From contig MAXL01000494.1 of the NCBI GenBank assembly GCA_001751005.1, forward strand, positions 1 through 5,130: a DNA stretch of 5,130 nt. Direction: 5' to 3'. The DNA is from Desulfobacterales bacterium S5133MH16. Its GTDB lineage: Bacteria; Desulfobacterota; Desulfobacteria; Desulfobacterales; UBA11574. The notes under the pieces are model-generated. The model was not told the DNA's origin and ran no database searches. It worked only from the letters and a program-made list of their open reading frames with translations. Position numbers and translations under genes: made by a program. Shown here piece after piece: positions 1-5,130 of this stretch (position 1 is the stretch's first letter; every line of letters starts with the position of its first letter).

Positions 1-51
1 CTCTCAAGCTGTGCTTTAATCTTACTTGAACTTACCACGGAATTTTAAAAA

Positions 52-78
52 TATTATTTGTTTTTGAATCAAATAATA
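52..78. repeat. AT-rich hairpin, possible leftward terminator
   Basis: Perfect 9-bp inverted repeat, TATTATTTG at 52-60 and CAAATAATA at 70-78, around a 9-base loop. Read on the minus strand the stem is followed at once by five T (51 to 47), which is the layout of a weak rho-independent terminator. On the plus strand there is no T run after it. No leftward gene that would need it is visible in the window. The stem has a single G-C pair, so it may simply be a chance feature of AT-rich sequence. Confidence 0.25.
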
Positions 79-106
79 CTGAAGAATACCTCTATTATAC
101 TTAAAC

Positions 107-135
107 TTGAGAAAAGTTATATATTATGATAAAAT
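107..135 (+). promoter_or_regulatory. Predicted sigma70-type promoter of the binding protein-kinase operon
   Basis: TTGAGA at 107-112 (5 of 6 to TTGACA) is followed by a 17-bp spacer and TAAAAT at 130-135 (5 of 6 to TATAAT). A TG dinucleotide at 127-128 gives an extended -10. Transcription would begin near 142, leaving a leader of about 155 bases before the ATG at 298. It is the best -35/-10 pair I found in the upstream region. A weaker alternative is TTGTCA at 223-228 with TGAAAT at 247-252 (18-bp spacer). Confidence 0.5.
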
Positions 136-158
136 AAGGCAATTCCATCAATTTGAAT

Positions 159-246
159 GATATCGTGATCCAAAGTGCGCAGGTGTTTGGTAGGTCAAAA
201 AAATCTGCGCAATAAAATCGATTTGTCAAATAAACGCCTCGATATC
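159..246. repeat. Palindrome-rich leader upstream of the binding-protein gene
   Basis: Inside the predicted untranslated leader are nested inverted repeats: GATATCG at 159-165 with CGATATC at 240-246, and TGCGCAG at 176-182 with CTGCGCA at 205-211. There is also a perfect 10-bp palindrome AAATCGATTT at 215-224 and ATTTG-T-CAAAT at 221-231. TGCGCA is itself palindromic and recurs exactly 30 bp apart, about three helical turns. These could be operator half-sites for a dimeric regulator or arms of an mRNA structure. I do not recognise a known riboswitch. Short arms in AT-rich DNA arise often by chance. Confidence 0.3.
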
Positions 247-297
247 TGAAATTATCACTGTTTTTTTCATTAACCCTAAGGACAGGAAAAACTACAT

Positions 298-1509
298 ATG
301 TTAACGGATTTATACAGCATTCGATTCGGCTTTTTGCATTCAGGAGTATTAAAGTCGTTAAATCGATGGAAACGGATTGCCCTGCTTCTCATTATAGCGA
401 TGTTTGTTTTTCAAACCCCCTGTATGGCTGAAAAGCCGATAAAAATCGGCGTTAGTCTTGGACTTACCGGCCGGTTTGCCGTAATGGCAGATGCCCTTAA
501 TAAAGGGTTTAAATTGTGGGAGCAGAATGTTAACAATGAAAACGGTATATTGGGAAGGCCTGTACGAGTAGTCGTTAAAGATGATCAAAGTGACCCCGAG
601 CATGCCGTTTCCATATATCGAGAACTGATTATTAATGAACATGTCGACTTTCTCTTTGCCCCGTATTCAAGCCTTATTACAGCAGCTGTACTGCCCATCG
701 TGGAAGAACACAACATGCCCACTTTGATTGCCGGAGCGGCAGCCGATAGACTGTGGGAAAAAGGTTATCGCAATGCCATAGGCGTTTATACACCCGCCAG
801 TAAATTTACCATCGGGTTTTTAGAGCTTCTTGTTTTAAACGAACTGGATAGAATTACAGTAGTCTATGCCGATGACCCGTTTTCCGTCGATTTGGCCGTA
901 AACGCAAAGAAATGGGCAAAGCGGTTCGGTTTGAACATCGTCGATTTTGAGAGATTCAAAAAAGGTACGCTGAATCTGGAACCCTTGGCGTTAAAAACCA
1001 AAGAAAACAATTCGCAAGTACTGATGGTATGCGGGCATATGAATGAAGCGATCAACATGTCGAAAGCTTTGAAAAAAATTGGATGGCGACCGAAAGCCTT
1101 TTACGCTTCAGTAGGACCTGCTCTACAGGGTTTTTACGACCGATGCGGGCCGGACGCCGAGTCTGTTTTTGGAACGTCACTTTGGGAACCCAAAGCCAAC
1201 TACCCGGGAGCAAAAAAATTCAATCACCAGTTCATTAAAACATATGGGGAAGCTCCGGGATATCATGCAGGCCTTGCTTACGCAGCGGGCCAGGTTCTAA
1301 AAAAAGCAGTGGGCAAAGCGGGAAGCATTAATAAGGATAAAGTACGTGATGCATTGTTTCATTTGGATACCATGACCATCATTGGCCGCTTTGGTGTCGA
1401 TAAAACCGGAAAGCAAGTTAGGCAGCACACATTTATCATACAATGGCAGAATGGACGTAAGGAATTGGTCTGGCCTAATCAAATAAAAACTGCAAAGCCC
1501 CTATTTTAA
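298..1509 (+). CDS. ABC-type periplasmic substrate-binding protein, branched-chain amino acid/amide family (Peripla_BP_6)
   Basis: A 403-residue exported ligand-binding protein. The N-terminus is a signal peptide: a basic region ending KR (25-26), a hydrophobic core (about 27-39), and probable signal peptidase I cleavage after PCMA (A44). Cys42 lacks a lipobox. The mature protein starts IKIGVSLGLTG (48-58), the typical first strand of LivJ-like type I periplasmic folds. It continues with NNENGILGRPV (79-89), DDQSDPEHAV (95-104), the hinge-side VLPIVEEHNMP (131-141) and the C-terminal GYHAGLAYAAGQVL (321-334). Length fits the family. An AGGA at 284-287, 10 bases before the ATG, serves as ribosome site. 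No other ATG lies before the hydrophobic core, so the unusually long 26-residue leader before it stands. Family members bind amino acids, amides, urea, aromatic acids or short-chain acids, and the ligand cannot be named from sequence. No permease or ATPase gene is visible, and the stop overlaps the kinase start, so a sensory role is favoured (inference). Confidence 0.9.
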   Translation: MLTDLYSIRFGFLHSGVLKSLNRWKRIALLLIIAMFVFQTPCMAEKPIKIGVSLGLTGRFAVMADALNKGFKLWEQNVNNENGILGRPVRVVVKDDQSDPEHAVSIYRELIINEHVDFLFAPYSSLITAAVLPIVEEHNMPTLIAGAAADRLWEKGYRNAIGVYTPASKFTIGFLELLVLNELDRITVVYADDPFSVDLAVNAKKWAKRFGLNIVDFERFKKGTLNLEPLALKTKENNSQVLMVCGHMNEAINMSKALKKIGWRPKAFYASVGPALQGFYDRCGPDAESVFGTSLWEPKANYPGAKKFNHQFIKTYGEAPGYHAGLAYAAGQVLKKAVGKAGSINKDKVRDALFHLDTMTIIGRFGVDKTGKQVRQHTFIIQWQNGRKELVWPNQIKTAKPLF

Positions 1510-3875
1510 TGACAATATCTATAAAAAGGATTCTTAAAAGCTTTCATCTTAGGATGGTCGCCCCGGTGGTGGTGGTCATTTGCCTAGTAGGTATCGGGGT
1601 GTATGTTTTTGTCCTGCGGTCTGTTTCGGAATTTGCCGATGAACAGATAAGAGAGGCATTAACAAATATCGCCAGTGAAGTATATGATATCTGTGATGAA
1701 AACTTTACAGAATTGATGCAAACAGGACAAATGGACAACAAAAAGGCAGTCACCATTAAAAAGGCGGTCACTTTGGGCGCTATTGAGGATTATACCAAAA
1801 GGAACAACATTGGATGCCGGCTGACCGAGTTTAAAAAAGGTGAATTGCTTCAACACCAAATCGAACCGGGTTTGATGAAATTTATTATCAGGAACCATGC
1901 CAAAGGGCTCGCTTCGACGGTTCATTTTAAGAGTAAAATATATTGCTTTCAGCATTTTGATTTTAAACCATGGGGATGGCATATCGACCTAATAAAGGAT
2001 ACGAAAGCTTATGCTCACCTGGTTAAGCGGGTTAATATTGCATACATTGTTACCGGTATCCTACTGTCATTAGGCCTTGTACTGATCCTATTGCTTCAGG
2101 AGCGCTTTCTCATAAGACCGCTTAACCGGATTATCAGTGCCATACGAATGGGACATTCACCGGAATATAAAGGTATCTATGAACTTGAATTTTTAAGCGA
2201 TAACATCTCCAAAATGATGCTTTCTCTTGAGGAAAGAAACAAATGGATAGAATATTTTTACCACATTGCAATCACTAATCGTGGAGACGACCTTTTCAAC
2301 CATGTTGCCGATGCCTTATCTGAAGTATTGGGCATCAATACGCTTATTTTAAAAGTTCAACCGACAGGAAATACTTTCCACCCGGTTGCTTTTTCACAAA
2401 TTAGCATAAACGATGATAAGCTTTTCGATCCTTCAAACGGTTTGCCCAGCTTGCAGATCGCCACCGAAAAGAAGCCGATTGTAATAACATCAGATGCGCA
2501 TGTACGATTTCCTTTAGCGCAAAGCTTGTCAGATATAAAAGCGGAAAGTTATGCCGGAATACCCATTTTCGACCGCGAGGGGGCGGTTACCGGTATTATA
2601 AACGTATTCGGTAAAAAGAGAAAATTTGATGAATGGGATTTGAACTTAATTAAAACCGTTTGCCGGATGGTGGCGGTAGAATTTGAGTTTTTAGAAAAAG
2701 AAAATGAAAAGGTGAGACTAGAATTCCAACTCCAACAATCGAAAAAAATGGAAGCCATAGGTCTACTTGCAGGAGGAGTAGCCCATGATCTTAATAATGT
2801 GTTGTCCGGAATTGTTTCTTATCCTGATTTGTTACTAATGGATCTTGAAGAAGACAGCCCTTTAAGGAAACCAATCCTGACAATACAAAGCTCTGGTCAA
2901 AAAGCTGCTGAAATTGTTCAGGACCTATTAACACTTGCAAGAAGGGGAGTAGAAAATAAGATCGTTTTAAACTTAAATGATATCATCTTAGATTATTTGA
3001 AATCACCGGAATATGAAAAGCTAACAACATATCATTCCAAGGTCTCTTTTATAACTAACCTTGATAAAGACATATTGAATATTGAAGGATCTTCGACTCA
3101 ACTGATAAAAATGGTAATGAATCTTGTATCAAATGCAGCTGAAGCCCAACCATCAGGAGGAAAAATTACCGTCTCAACATGTAACCAATATGTTGACACA
3201 CCGATAAAAGGAAATGAGGAAATAAAGGAGGGTGATTTCGTAGTTTTAAAAATTAAAGACATTGGGTTAGGCATAGCGGCTGAAGACCTAACCAGGATCT
3301 TTGAACCATTTTATACTAAAAAAGCAATGGGAAGAAGTGGCACCGGGCTTGGAATGGCTGTTGTTTGGGGGACGATCCATGACCATAATGGGTATATTGA
3401 CGTAAAAAGCACTGAAGGTGTCGGGACTACATTCTCTCTATATTTTCCGGCAACGCGGGAAAAAACTGTAAGAAAAAAAGGCTTTACTCCCGTTGAAGAA
3501 TATATGGGCAAAAAAGAGACTGTATTAGTTATTGACGACGTTAAAGAGCAGAGGGATATTGCTGCAAATATCTTAGGTAAGTTGAATTATACCGTAACAA
3601 CAGTTTCGAGTGGTGAAGATGCCATCGAATACATGAAAAATAATTCTGCTGATTTATTGATTTTAGACATGATAATGAAACCAGGAATTGATGGTTTGGA
3701 AACTTATAAAAGAATTATAACGCTTCACCCAAACCAAAAAGCGATCATTGCAAGCGGGTATTCAGAAACTGATCGAGTTAAAGAGGCTAAAAAATTAGGC
3801 GCGGGTGAATACATAAAAAAACCCTACACCCTGGAAAAAATAGGAATTGCGGTAAAAGAAGAGTTAAAAAATTGA
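1509..3875 (+). CDS. Membrane-bound hybrid sensor histidine kinase (Cache-like, HAMP-like, GAF, HisKA, HATPase_c, receiver)
   Basis: A 788-residue sensor kinase. Order: TM1 (17-36); periplasmic domain (37-175) ending in F-x-PWGWHI (152-159), which resembles the F-x-PW-x-W motif of single-Cache sensors; TM2 (177-196); HAMP-like linker with RPLNRI (203-208); GAF domain (about 250-395, with YAGIPIFDREG at 348-358); short coiled coil; HisKA H-box GGVAHDLNN with phospho-acceptor H426; HATPase_c with N-box NLVSNAAEA (538-546), G1 DIGLGI (584-589), F-box FEPFYTKK (598-605) and G2 SGTGLGM (610-616); receiver (about 670-785) with D676/D677, phospho-acceptor D720, S749 and K771-P772. All catalytic residues appear intact. 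G1 has Ile where Thr is usual. The ATG overlaps the upstream TAA by one base (TAATG) and no Shine-Dalgarno sequence precedes it, so translation probably depends on the upstream gene. H426 likely phosphorylates D720, and the onward target is unknown. The binding protein encoded upstream is the likely periplasmic partner (inference). Confidence 0.93.
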   Translation: MTISIKRILKSFHLRMVAPVVVVICLVGIGVYVFVLRSVSEFADEQIREALTNIASEVYDICDENFTELMQTGQMDNKKAVTIKKAVTLGAIEDYTKRNNIGCRLTEFKKGELLQHQIEPGLMKFIIRNHAKGLASTVHFKSKIYCFQHFDFKPWGWHIDLIKDTKAYAHLVKRVNIAYIVTGILLSLGLVLILLLQERFLIRPLNRIISAIRMGHSPEYKGIYELEFLSDNISKMMLSLEERNKWIEYFYHIAITNRGDDLFNHVADALSEVLGINTLILKVQPTGNTFHPVAFSQISINDDKLFDPSNGLPSLQIATEKKPIVITSDAHVRFPLAQSLSDIKAESYAGIPIFDREGAVTGIINVFGKKRKFDEWDLNLIKTVCRMVAVEFEFLEKENEKVRLEFQLQQSKKMEAIGLLAGGVAHDLNNVLSGIVSYPDLLLMDLEEDSPLRKPILTIQSSGQKAAEIVQDLLTLARRGVENKIVLNLNDIILDYLKSPEYEKLTTYHSKVSFITNLDKDILNIEGSSTQLIKMVMNLVSNAAEAQPSGGKITVSTCNQYVDTPIKGNEEIKEGDFVVLKIKDIGLGIAAEDLTRIFEPFYTKKAMGRSGTGLGMAVVWGTIHDHNGYIDVKSTEGVGTTFSLYFPATREKTVRKKGFTPVEEYMGKKETVLVIDDVKEQRDIAANILGKLNYTVTTVSSGEDAIEYMKNNSADLLILDMIMKPGIDGLETYKRIITLHPNQKAIIASGYSETDRVKEAKKLGAGEYIKKPYTLEKIGIAVKEELKN

Positions 3876-3890
3876 TTTATTGGATGAATC
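3866..3890 (-). terminator. Possible weak rho-independent terminator of the receiver gene
   Basis: Bases 3874-3890 can fold into a 7-bp stem (GATTTAT with ATGAATC, one G-T wobble in one orientation) with a 3-base loop. On the minus strand this is followed by AA and then six T (3871-3866). It would end leftward transcripts from the receiver gene just inside the 3' end of the convergent kinase gene. The stem has only one G-C pair on paper, so strength is doubtful. No comparable rightward terminator for the kinase was seen in the 27-bp gap. Confidence 0.3.
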
Positions 3891-3897
3891 ATAGATC

Positions 3898-3936
3898 ACC
3901 GCTCAAACCGATGGCCTGAAATGTGAACCGCTCAAA
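3898..3936. repeat. 10-bp direct repeat across the 3' end of the receiver gene
   Basis: ACCGCTCAAA occurs at 3898-3907 and again at 3927-3936, offset by 29 bp. The right copy encodes the Y-L-S-G region of the receiver protein (minus strand). The left copy, in a different frame because 29 is not a multiple of 3, supplies the TGA stop at 3905-3903. It may be the trace of a small duplication or slippage at the gene end, or a coincidence. Confidence 0.45.
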
Positions 3937-4343
3937 TAATATTGCCTTCCATGACCTTGCACTCTTTTTGATACCTTTAAATCATTAACGAGCAACCCAA
4001 GATCGGAAAGTTTTGAAAAGTACCCACTAACCCCGTATTTGAACGCTTCAGAGATATATACCGCATCTGAATGCAGACTGACGATTATTATACGCGAATT
4101 TATTTTTGAATCTTTTAGCCTGTTGATAAAATGGATACCACTCATGTCCGGGAGAGAAATATCCATAATGATCAGATCGGGTTTGTGTTTTATCGCTTTT
4201 TTGAACCCTTCTGATCCCGATTCCGCTTCATCAATTACTTCATAACCGGAAACCTTTCCTAAAAGGGATTTCAAAGACTTTCGAAACAGCGGATATTCAT
4301 CGACTATTAGTACAGTGTTAGCTGTTTTTAGATAAGTTTTCAT
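3903..4343 (-). CDS. Receiver-only response regulator, NarL/LuxR lineage without HTH
   Basis: A 146-residue protein made almost entirely of one CheY-like receiver domain (about 9-125). It shows TVLIVDEYPLFRKSL (10-24; acidic pair D15/E16), LIIMDISLPDMSG (57-69; phospho-acceptor D61), IIIVSLHSD (85-93; S89) and GVSGYFSKLSD (104-114; K111). The VDEYPLFRKSL and YxLS-type linker patterns are those of NarL/FixJ regulators. In those proteins an HTH of about 65 residues follows, but here the frame stops right after the linker (RQYYLSGSHFRPSV). Downstream sequence in that frame holds no HTH. The start is supported by GAAAGGG (4356-4350) six bases before the ATG. The gene converges on the hybrid kinase gene with a 27-bp gap. 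It may be a phosphate acceptor or sink for that kinase, or act by protein contact, since DNA binding is not expected. It could also be a degraded NarL-type regulator. Confidence 0.88.
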   Translation of the reverse strand: MKTYLKTANTVLIVDEYPLFRKSLKSLLGKVSGYEVIDEAESGSEGFKKAIKHKPDLIIMDISLPDMSGIHFINRLKDSKINSRIIIVSLHSDAVYISEAFKYGVSGYFSKLSDLGLLVNDLKVSKRVQGHGRQYYLSGSHFRPSV

Positions 4344-4422
4344 TATTTTCCCTTTCTTTTTAACTGTTCAATCTTCATCTCTCTTCGACATTGAACCGAT
4401 AATCTGAGTAGTTACAAAAGAG

Positions 4423-4449
4423 ACTATAACTGAAGGGCTTAAACCACAA
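4423..4449 (-). promoter_or_regulatory. Possible activator-dependent promoter of the receiver gene
   Basis: On the minus strand TATAGT (4428-4423) matches the -10 consensus at 5 of 6. The nearest -35 is poor (TTGTGG, 4449-4444, 15-bp spacer). The start would be near 4416, with a leader of about 73 bases. The perfect CRP-type site centred at 4478.5 would then lie near -62, the classical class I position. The weaker site centred at 4455.5 would overlap the -35 region. A weak -35 with well placed operators is what an activated promoter looks like, but this is inferred from spacing alone. Confidence 0.35.
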
Positions 4450-4463
4450 TGATCTAAATCACA
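4448..4463. promoter_or_regulatory. CRP/FNR-type operator, weaker site
   Basis: AATGATCTAAATCACA matches the CRP consensus TGTGATCTAGATCACA at 13 of 16 positions. It also contains TGAT-N4-ATCA, the core of an FNR-type site. It lies 23 bp centre to centre from the perfect site at 4471-4486, about two helical turns. Which CRP/FNR-family protein binds cannot be decided from the window. Confidence 0.45.
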
Positions 4464-4470
4464 GCAAATG

Positions 4471-4486
4471 TGTGAAATTCATCACA
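4471..4486. promoter_or_regulatory. CRP-type operator, perfect TGTGA-N6-TCACA
   Basis: TGTGAAATTCATCACA has both five-base half-sites of the CRP consensus with the correct 6-bp spacing. The symmetry extends one more base each side (G at 4470, C at 4487). It sits between the divergent receiver and pyruvate kinase genes, about 130 bp from each start codon, so it could serve either. Outside enteric bacteria similar motifs are used by other CRP/FNR-family regulators such as HcpR, so the binding protein and its signal are uncertain. Confidence 0.6.
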
Positions 4487-4548
4487 CCAAAAGAAGGGTT
4501 CAGATAAAGTTATTTTTCCAAAAGCCGATATACTTTTGAAATAAAGGA

Positions 4549-4577
4549 TTGCAATTACAGCTTTTTTACAATATTTT
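4549..4577 (+). promoter_or_regulatory. Tentative pyruvate kinase promoter
   Basis: TTGCAA (4549-4554) and TATTTT (4572-4577) are 17 bp apart, each matching consensus at 4 of 6. An overlapping TACAAT (4567-4572) is a better -10 but has no -35. Transcription would start near 4584, inside the palindrome AAGCGCTT (4581-4588), about 32 bases before the ATG. A small AAGC-TCG-GCTT stem (4590-4600) lies just before the ribosome site. Weak evidence. Confidence 0.3.
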
Positions 4578-4615
4578 TAAAAGCGCTTAAAGCTCGGCTT
4601 ACAAGAGGTATAATC

Positions 4616-5130
4616 ATGACTATTAAAACAAAAATTATCGCAACAATCGGCCCGTCATCAAACAGCAAACCGGTATTAAAAAAACTAATTTCCTCCGGTA
4701 TGAATGTGGCAAGGCTTAATTTTTCACACGGCACCTACAAAGATCACGAGAAGGTTATAAATAGCATACGAGCCCTTTCTAAAGAGATGGGCAAACCTGT
4801 AGGAATACTCCTTGACCTTCAAGGCCCCAAGATAAGAACTGACACGCTAAAAAACGGCAAACCTGTTCTGCTGAAAAAAAATAAAACGATTCAAATAACC
4901 TCAAAAAAAGTGTTCGGCGATGCAGATATTGTTTCAACTACTTATAAGAATTTACCTAAAGATGTAAAAAAAGGAGATAAAATACTTATTGATGACGGAC
5001 TCATTGAGCTGAAAGTTTTATCCAAAACCAAAGATACCGTTACCTGTAAAATTATCAGGGGGGGAATATTAAAAGAGCACAAGGGGATAAATCTGCCGGG
5101 CGTTAAAGTCTCGGCCCCCTCCTTAACTGA
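4616..5130 (+). CDS. pyk: Pyruvate kinase, N-terminal part (cut by window end)
   Basis: The first 171 codons of pyruvate kinase, which transfers phosphate from phosphoenolpyruvate to ADP to give pyruvate and ATP, the last step of glycolysis in the cytoplasm. Diagnostic motifs are KIIATIGPSS (6-15), MNVARLNFSHG (29-39; R33, N35 and S37 are expected PEP/nucleotide and K+ site residues), LLDLQGPKIRT (65-75; D67, R74), the B-domain IDDGLIELKV (125-134) and KGINLPGVKV (156-165). This covers the start of the barrel and the mobile B domain, about a third of the usual 470-480 residues. The frame is open to the last base, so the truncation is due to the window. The ATG has a good AAGAGG (4603-4608) seven bases upstream and starts exactly where family alignments do. 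It is divergent from the receiver gene across a CRP/FNR-site region. No functional link to the sensory genes is evident beyond that. Confidence 0.96.
   Translation, partial: MTIKTKIIATIGPSSNSKPVLKKLISSGMNVARLNFSHGTYKDHEKVINSIRALSKEMGKPVGILLDLQGPKIRTDTLKNGKPVLLKKNKTIQITSKKVFGDADIVSTTYKNLPKDVKKGDKILIDDGLIELKVLSKTKDTVTCKIIRGGILKEHKGINLPGVKVSAPSLT

Noticed and set aside
1..48. Open frame from the window edge ending in TAA at 46-48, possibly the end of an upstream gene
   Set aside because: Only 15 codons, no recognisable C-terminal motif and no terminator structure tied to it; cannot be told from chance.
170..215. Sigma54-type promoter (GG-N10-GC) in the leader
   Set aside because: The GG pairs at 189-190 and 193-194 do not have GC at the required spacing.
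226..270. Leftward 14-residue mini-ORF (ATG at 270-268) with AGGG three bases upstream and a TTGACA on the minus strand at 229-224
   Set aside because: Very short, spacing of the ribosome site too tight, the TTGACA lies downstream of the start rather than upstream, and no good -10 follows it.
358..642. 94-codon minus-strand open frame
   Set aside because: Lies wholly inside the binding-protein gene, which has clear family motifs; the antisense product shows none.
1659..1982. 107-codon minus-strand open frame
   Set aside because: Antisense to the kinase periplasmic domain; no motifs, no ribosome site seen; shadow frame.
4039..4245. 68-codon plus-strand open frame
   Set aside because: Antisense to the receiver core (which includes the phospho-acceptor region); a shadow of a real gene.
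1..5130. CRISPR array, tRNA, rRNA, insertion sequence or attachment site
   Set aside because: No regularly spaced repeats, no RNA gene signatures and no transposase or integrase frames or terminal inverted repeats were seen.

Overview
The window is an AT-rich bacterial segment (GC roughly 40% by eye) carrying three complete protein genes and the 5' part of a fourth. The style of the sensory proteins (a LivJ-type binding protein beside a GAF hybrid kinase with a GGVAHDLNN H-box, plus a NarL-like receiver) suggests a Gram-negative environmental bacterium. Desulfobacterota (Desulfobacterales-like) is my best guess. This is inferred from protein style only and no marker gene proves it.

Layout: 1-297 is a non-coding leader with a good sigma70-type promoter (107-135), an AT hairpin and several short palindromes. 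298-1509 (+) encodes an exported ABC-type substrate-binding protein of the branched-chain amino acid/amide (Peripla_BP_6) family. 1509-3875 (+) encodes a membrane hybrid histidine kinase (TM, Cache-like periplasmic domain, TM, HAMP-like linker, GAF, HisKA, HATPase_c, receiver). The two genes overlap by one base (TAATG). The kinase start has no evident Shine-Dalgarno sequence, so the pair looks translationally coupled. 3903-4343 (-) encodes a receiver-only response regulator of NarL/LuxR ancestry, converging on the kinase gene with only 27 bp between them. 4344-4615 is a divergent control region holding two tandem CRP/FNR-type operators, one of them a perfect TGTGA-N6-TCACA. 4616-5130 (+) is the first 171 codons of pyruvate kinase, cut by the window end.

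How the parts may work together (inference): no permease or ATPase gene lies in the window, and the binding protein is coupled to a kinase. It is therefore better read as a periplasmic ligand receptor feeding the kinase, comparable to the LuxP/LuxQ arrangement, than as a transport component. The kinase can in principle integrate a binding-protein signal, its own Cache-like domain and a cytoplasmic GAF ligand, then pass phosphate to its own C-terminal receiver. The nearby receiver-only protein may be a further relay partner, but it has no DNA-binding domain, so the final output of the pathway is not visible here. Pyruvate kinase is probably an unrelated housekeeping neighbour that may share a CRP/FNR-controlled intergenic region with the regulator gene.
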